This document shows positions 61,055 through 64,000 of a DNA stretch of 64,000 nucleotides, one piece after another. Position 1 is the stretch's first letter. Each line of letters starts with the position of its first letter. Made by a program: the position numbers and the translations under genes. A model generated the notes under the pieces. The model saw only the letters and a list, made by a program, of their open reading frames with translations. It was not told the origin of the DNA and did not search any database. Source of the DNA: Pseudomonas sp. B21-048. GTDB taxonomy: Bacteria > Pseudomonadota > Gammaproteobacteria > Pseudomonadales > Pseudomonadaceae. The DNA lies in assembly GCF_024748615.1 (NCBI RefSeq), contig NZ_CP087168.1, positions 2,480,001 through 2,544,000 of the forward strand, written 5' to 3'.

Positions 61055-62095
61055 ATGTCTGCGCCACACGATCATGTGTCTACTGCGGTTTCGCCAAACC
61101 TGTCCTTCGAAGCACTGACGGCGTTGCTCGAGCAGATCTTCCAGCGCCACGGCACCTCAGCCGATGTCGCCAGAATCCTGGCCCTCAACTGCGCCGGTGC
61201 CGAGCGCGACGGGGCTCATAGTCATGGTGTTTTCCGCATTCCCGGTTATGTGTCGACGCTGCAAAGCGGCTGGGTCAATGGTCAGGCGGTGCCGGTGGTC
61301 GAGGACGTGGCCTCGGGTTTCGTCCGGGTTGACGCCGCTAATGGTTTTGCCCAACCGGCCCTCATGGCAGCGCGGTCATTGCTGGTCGAGAAAGCCCGCA
61401 GTGCCGGCATTGCAGTGCTGGCCATCCGTAATTCCCACCATTTCGCCGCCTTGTGGCCAGACGTCGAGCCATTTGCCGATGAAGGGCTGGTGGCATTGAG
61501 CGTGGTCAACAGCATGACCTGCGTGGTGCCACACGGCGCCGATCGGCCATTGTTCGGGACCAACCCGATTGCCTTCGCCGCCCCTCGTGCCGGTGGTAAT
61601 CCAATCGTTTTCGACCTCGCAACCAGCGCCATCGCCCATGGCGATGTACAGATTGCCGCCCGTAAAGGCGAGCGTTTGCCGGCAGGCATGGGCGTGGACA
61701 GCCTCGGCCAGCCGACCCAGGACCCGAAAGCGATCCTTGAGGGTGGCGCCTTGCTGCCATTTGGCGGGCACAAAGGTTCGGCACTGTCGATGATGGTGGA
61801 GCTGTTGGCGGCGGCGTTGACTGGCGGCAATTTCTCTTTTGAGTTCGACTGGTCGAACCATCCGGGGGCGAAAACACCCTGGACGGGTCAACTGCTGATC
61901 GTGATCGACCCGAGCAAGTCGGCGGGGCAGAATTTTGCCGAGCGCAGTGAGGAACTGGCTCGGCAAATGCACGGTGTGGGGCTCAAGCGACTACCGGGTG
62001 ATCGGCGTCATCAGCAGCGCGCCAAAGCCAAGGATGAAGGCATTGGGCTCGATGCTCAAACACTGGCAAATCTGCGGGAGCTGGCCGGGTTCTAG
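61055..62095 (+). CDS. dpkA: Delta1-piperideine-2-carboxylate / delta1-pyrroline-2-carboxylate reductase
   Basis: This NADPH-dependent enzyme of the LDH2/MDH2 oxidoreductase family reduces cyclic imino acids to L-pipecolate or L-proline in D-lysine and D-proline catabolism. The 346-residue protein shows NCAGAERDGAHSHGVFRIPGYV, IRNSHHFAALWPDVEPFA, SVVNSMTCVVPHGA, FGTNPIAFAAP and ALLPFGGHKGSALSMMVELL. The close match recalled to Pseudomonas DpkA extends over the whole length. GGAG lies seven bases before ATG 61055. It is a single gene. The 262-bp gap before it holds no gene. Confidence 0.9.
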   Translation: MSAPHDHVSTAVSPNLSFEALTALLEQIFQRHGTSADVARILALNCAGAERDGAHSHGVFRIPGYVSTLQSGWVNGQAVPVVEDVASGFVRVDAANGFAQPALMAARSLLVEKARSAGIAVLAIRNSHHFAALWPDVEPFADEGLVALSVVNSMTCVVPHGADRPLFGTNPIAFAAPRAGGNPIVFDLATSAIAHGDVQIAARKGERLPAGMGVDSLGQPTQDPKAILEGGALLPFGGHKGSALSMMVELLAAALTGGNFSFEFDWSNHPGAKTPWTGQLLIVIDPSKSAGQNFAERSEELARQMHGVGLKRLPGDRRHQQRAKAKDEGIGLDAQTLANLRELAGF

Positions 62096-62138
62096 AGGGA
62101 CAGTGTTTTTTTGTAGGTGCAGGTCCAGTGTTTCCCGC

Positions 62139-62456
62139 TTAACGCCGTCCCAACAACAGCCCCACCACCAAACCGAACCCGGCGGAGATGGCCACGGTTT
62201 GCCAGGGATGACCGCCGATGTAGATTTCGGTGGCGTCGACGGCGGGTTGGGTTCGGTCACGTACGTTTGCGACTGAGCTGCGGGCCTGCTGGAGTTTCTG
62301 GGCGATTTGCCCACGAAGGGTGTCCGCTTCCTCACCGACCAGTGAAGCACTGCTCTTGAGCAGTTTTTCCGATTCTTCGATCAGGGCCTGAAGTTCGCTG
62401 AAGACCTGATCCTTGATTTGATCCTCGGCGACTTGATCGATGATTTTTCGGGCCAT
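62139..62456 (-). CDS. DUF883 (YqjD/ElaB-like) membrane-anchored protein
   Basis: The 105-residue protein MARKIIDQVAEDQIKDQVFS... is mostly amphipathic helix (SELQALIEESEKLLKSSASLVGEEADTLRGQIAQKL). It ends in the DUF883 C-terminal membrane helix with the glycine pattern VAISAGFGLVVGLLLGRR. Relatives associate with ribosomes and the inner membrane in stationary phase. AAGGAG precedes the ATG at 62456. The open frame continues far upstream without coding character, so this start is firm. It is convergent with dpkA. Confidence 0.9.
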   Translation of the reverse strand: MARKIIDQVAEDQIKDQVFSELQALIEESEKLLKSSASLVGEEADTLRGQIAQKLQQARSSVANVRDRTQPAVDATEIYIGGHPWQTVAISAGFGLVVGLLLGRR

Positions 62457-62621
62457 TGGAGTACTCCTTGCAGGTGAATGGACAGTGAACAATGGAGTCT
62501 GCCGCCATGGCAAAAGTTGCAGCAATTTTGCCAGGCGACTCAACCCTGAAGAAAAATCCAGCGCAGGACATTTCCTCCTACAGTGTAAGATGTCGCCTAT
62601 TTTACGCAGCAGGTATCTTCC

Positions 62622-62873
62622 ATGAGCTTCAATCTGGCCGACAAACCCCTTGCCGAGCGCGCGGCGCTTGAAGATGAAAAGTCCCGTTTGTTCGAGCTCT
62701 GGCAAAACAACTTGGGTAAATCCAAGGGTGAAGCCGCACGGTTGTTCGGTGAGCGTGCCAAGCGCAAAGGCAAATGGGCCGAATGGGTGCGCTCCGAACT
62801 CGACGGCATGTCGCCCCCGGAATTCGCCAACATGGTGCGCAGTGAAGTCAATCGGCTGATGGCCGCTAAATAA
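62622..62873 (+). CDS. Small conserved hypothetical protein, 83 aa
   Basis: The product MSFNLADKPLAERAALEDEK... is a highly charged, helical, probably cytoplasmic protein of 83 residues. Its central ARLFGERAKRKGKWAEWVRSEL suggests nucleic acid or ribosome contact, but no family is recognised. It is divergent from the DUF883 gene and upstream of a convergent LysR gene. A short AGCAGG may be the ribosome-binding site. Confidence 0.72.
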   Translation: MSFNLADKPLAERAALEDEKSRLFELWQNNLGKSKGEAARLFGERAKRKGKWAEWVRSELDGMSPPEFANMVRSEVNRLMAAK

Positions 62874-62902
62874 GCTTCCAGCACTGACAGTTTCGAATCC
62901 GC

Positions 62903-62940
62903 CGAAGATCAAAAGATCGCAGCCTGCGGCAGCTCCTACG
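62903..62940. repeat. Dispersed repeat (ATCAAAAGATCGCAG type), single copy
   Basis: GATCAAAAGATCGCAGCC, then TGCGGCAGCTCCTACGGG, is the same unit as at 21269-21357 and near 17120. It overlaps the 3' end of the LysR gene by a few bases. Confidence 0.7.
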
Positions 62941-63850
62941 GGTGGGAAAAGGTCGCGATAATCGCCTCGCGCACTCTGAGCACCACCGGATCGAGCTGCG
63001 TAATGGTGCGCCAGCCCAGTTCGATCGGATAGCGTGGCAATGCCAGAGGGCAGGGCAGCAGCGCCAGTCCGCTGAGCGCAGCGATACTTCGAGCCGCGTG
63101 GGCCGGGATGGTCGCCACCGCCTGACTGCCCTTGAGCAGATGCGGCAATGCGGCAAAGTGCGTGGTTGACGCGCATACCCGCCGACTCAGTCCCAACGCC
63201 GCCAGGCCTTCATCGGTAATTCCGATAAAACCGCCCGATGACACCAGAATGTGCTCGCGGGCGACGAACGCTTCAAGGCTGAGCGTCTCCTGTCCTTCGG
63301 CCAGACTGAAGGGATCCACCAGACACAGATAATCGCCTTCACCCAGCACCTGACGACTGAGCAAACGCTCGGCAAACCCGCCTGCCGTGATCGCCAGATC
63401 GATACTGCGTTCCATCAAGGCCTGGGCGACGATCTGGCTATGGGTTTGGCGAAAGATCAGCCGCAGTTTCGGCGCGCGATCAGCGATCTCGTCAATCAAT
63501 CGTCGCCCGTAGGCGATTTCGAAATCATCCGACAAACCCACCGTCACCGAGCGTCCGTCGTAATGATTCGCCGCCGGATCGACCATCGCCAGGCTCTGGC
63601 GGCATTTATTCAGCGCATCGCTGACCACCGGTTTCAACTGGTTAGCCTTGAGCGTCGGTGCAAGGCCGCGACCGGTGCGCACGAACAACTGATCGCCATA
63701 CACCTCTCGCAATCGACGCAACGCCGCGCTGACCGCCGATTGCGTCACGCCCAGACGCAGCGCGGCTCGGCTGGCGCTGGATTCTTCATGCAGCGCTTCG
63801 AAGACTTTGAGCAGATTGAGATCGACGGTCACGATATTCATTGGGTTCAT
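62936..63850 (-). CDS. LysR-family transcriptional regulator (NodD-like branch)
   Basis: The 304-residue protein has a textbook LysR HTH (DLNLLKVFEALHEESSASRAALRLGVTQSAVSAALRRLREVYGDQLFVRTGRGLAPT) and an effector-binding domain with VTVGLSDDFEIAYGRRL and LDLAIT-like segments. It is divergent from the gene starting at 63936, which it probably regulates. Two ATGs, at 63850 and 63841, are possible starts; neither has a strong ribosome-binding site. Confidence 0.92.
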   Translation of the reverse strand: MNPMNIVTVDLNLLKVFEALHEESSASRAALRLGVTQSAVSAALRRLREVYGDQLFVRTGRGLAPTLKANQLKPVVSDALNKCRQSLAMVDPAANHYDGRSVTVGLSDDFEIAYGRRLIDEIADRAPKLRLIFRQTHSQIVAQALMERSIDLAITAGGFAERLLSRQVLGEGDYLCLVDPFSLAEGQETLSLEAFVAREHILVSSGGFIGITDEGLAALGLSRRVCASTTHFAALPHLLKGSQAVATIPAHAARSIAALSGLALLPCPLALPRYPIELGWRTITQLDPVVLRVREAIIATFSHP

Positions 63851-63935
63851 ATCATTCAGCAGTGAGTCGGGCTTTATTCATGATCCTGTGGCGCCGGAGA
63901 ATGAGCAACACCTCATTACTGACGGAGTCACCGCG

Positions 63936-64000
63936 ATGCCCAAGTCTATCGTTGCTGCCCTGCAAATCGGCGCCTTGCCCGGCGGCAAGGCCGATACCCT
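63936..64000 (+). CDS. Probable carbon-nitrogen hydrolase (nitrilase family), only first codons present
   Basis: GGAG stands nine bases before ATG 63936. The 21 visible residues MPKSIVAALQIGALPGGKAD resemble the first beta strand of nitrilase/amidase-superfamily proteins found in Pseudomonas next to a divergent LysR gene. The catalytic Glu-Lys-Cys lies outside the window, so the call rests on the N terminus and context only. Confidence 0.45.
   Translation, partial: MPKSIVAALQIGALPGGKADT

Overview
The window looks like chromosomal DNA of a Pseudomonas of the P. fluorescens group. The protein families, the dense high-GC coding, the block mltD-gloB-methyltransferase-rnhA-dnaQ, the 1635-residue NAD-glutamate dehydrogenase and several families of short intergenic palindromes typical of that group all point there. 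No rRNA, tRNA, CRISPR array or prophage was seen.

Layout. 1-7116: cell-wall, detoxification and replication housekeeping genes (mltD, gloB, a YafS-like methyltransferase, rnhA, dnaQ), then a lysine-type decarboxylase (ldcA) followed by a streptothricin-acetyltransferase-like GNAT gene. 7082-16711: a LysR regulator, a small orphan, an FMN reductase, then a DUF1853 gene divergent from a tight operon nadK - phosphoesterase - rhomboid protease - DUF1315 - DUF2797, followed by pepN. 16712-17732: a gene-free kilobase that holds a ~670-bp element with long terminal inverted repeats. 17733-21213: a secreted YCF48/BNR-repeat protein and an MMPL-type RND transporter. 21360-28182: an oxidative aldonate/pentonate catabolic cluster (FadR-type regulator, IlvD-type dehydratase, MFS importer, AraD1-type dehydratase, 2,5-dioxovalerate dehydrogenase) with a divergent promoter carrying a repeated 13-bp operator candidate and a Crc/Hfq-type A-rich site. 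A secreted lactonase lies just downstream. 29992-30831: three small exported or membrane proteins. 30883-36358: GST and sbcC-sbcD. 36609-43463: a complete MoxR/Bat (Aerotolerance-type) operon. 43635-49402: a small orphan and gdhB.

49453-51851 is a mobile-element scar. An ISL3-family element and an IS5-family element both sit inside a GNAT acetyltransferase gene. Removing the IS5 element and one copy of its CTAG duplication restores the GNAT frame exactly. The 3' end of that gene is missing beyond the ISL3 element.

52044-60792 is accessory DNA: a LysE exporter, an MFS pump divergent from its probable HxlR regulator (with a long dyad between them), a Mut7-C RNase-like protein, an orphan FecR anti-sigma regulator, and a toxin-like locus. 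In that locus a 1048-residue DUF6543-like protein with four internal repeat modules overlaps, in another frame, an ORF with an HExxH...D metalloprotease motif. The two look like one ~1.34-kaa protein split by a one-base frameshift. This is the most interesting locus in the window.

61055-64000: dpkA (imino-acid reductase of D-lysine/D-proline catabolism), a DUF883 membrane protein, a small orphan, a LysR regulator and the first codons of a probable carbon-nitrogen hydrolase. All functional statements rest on motif and family recognition by eye; no database search was run.
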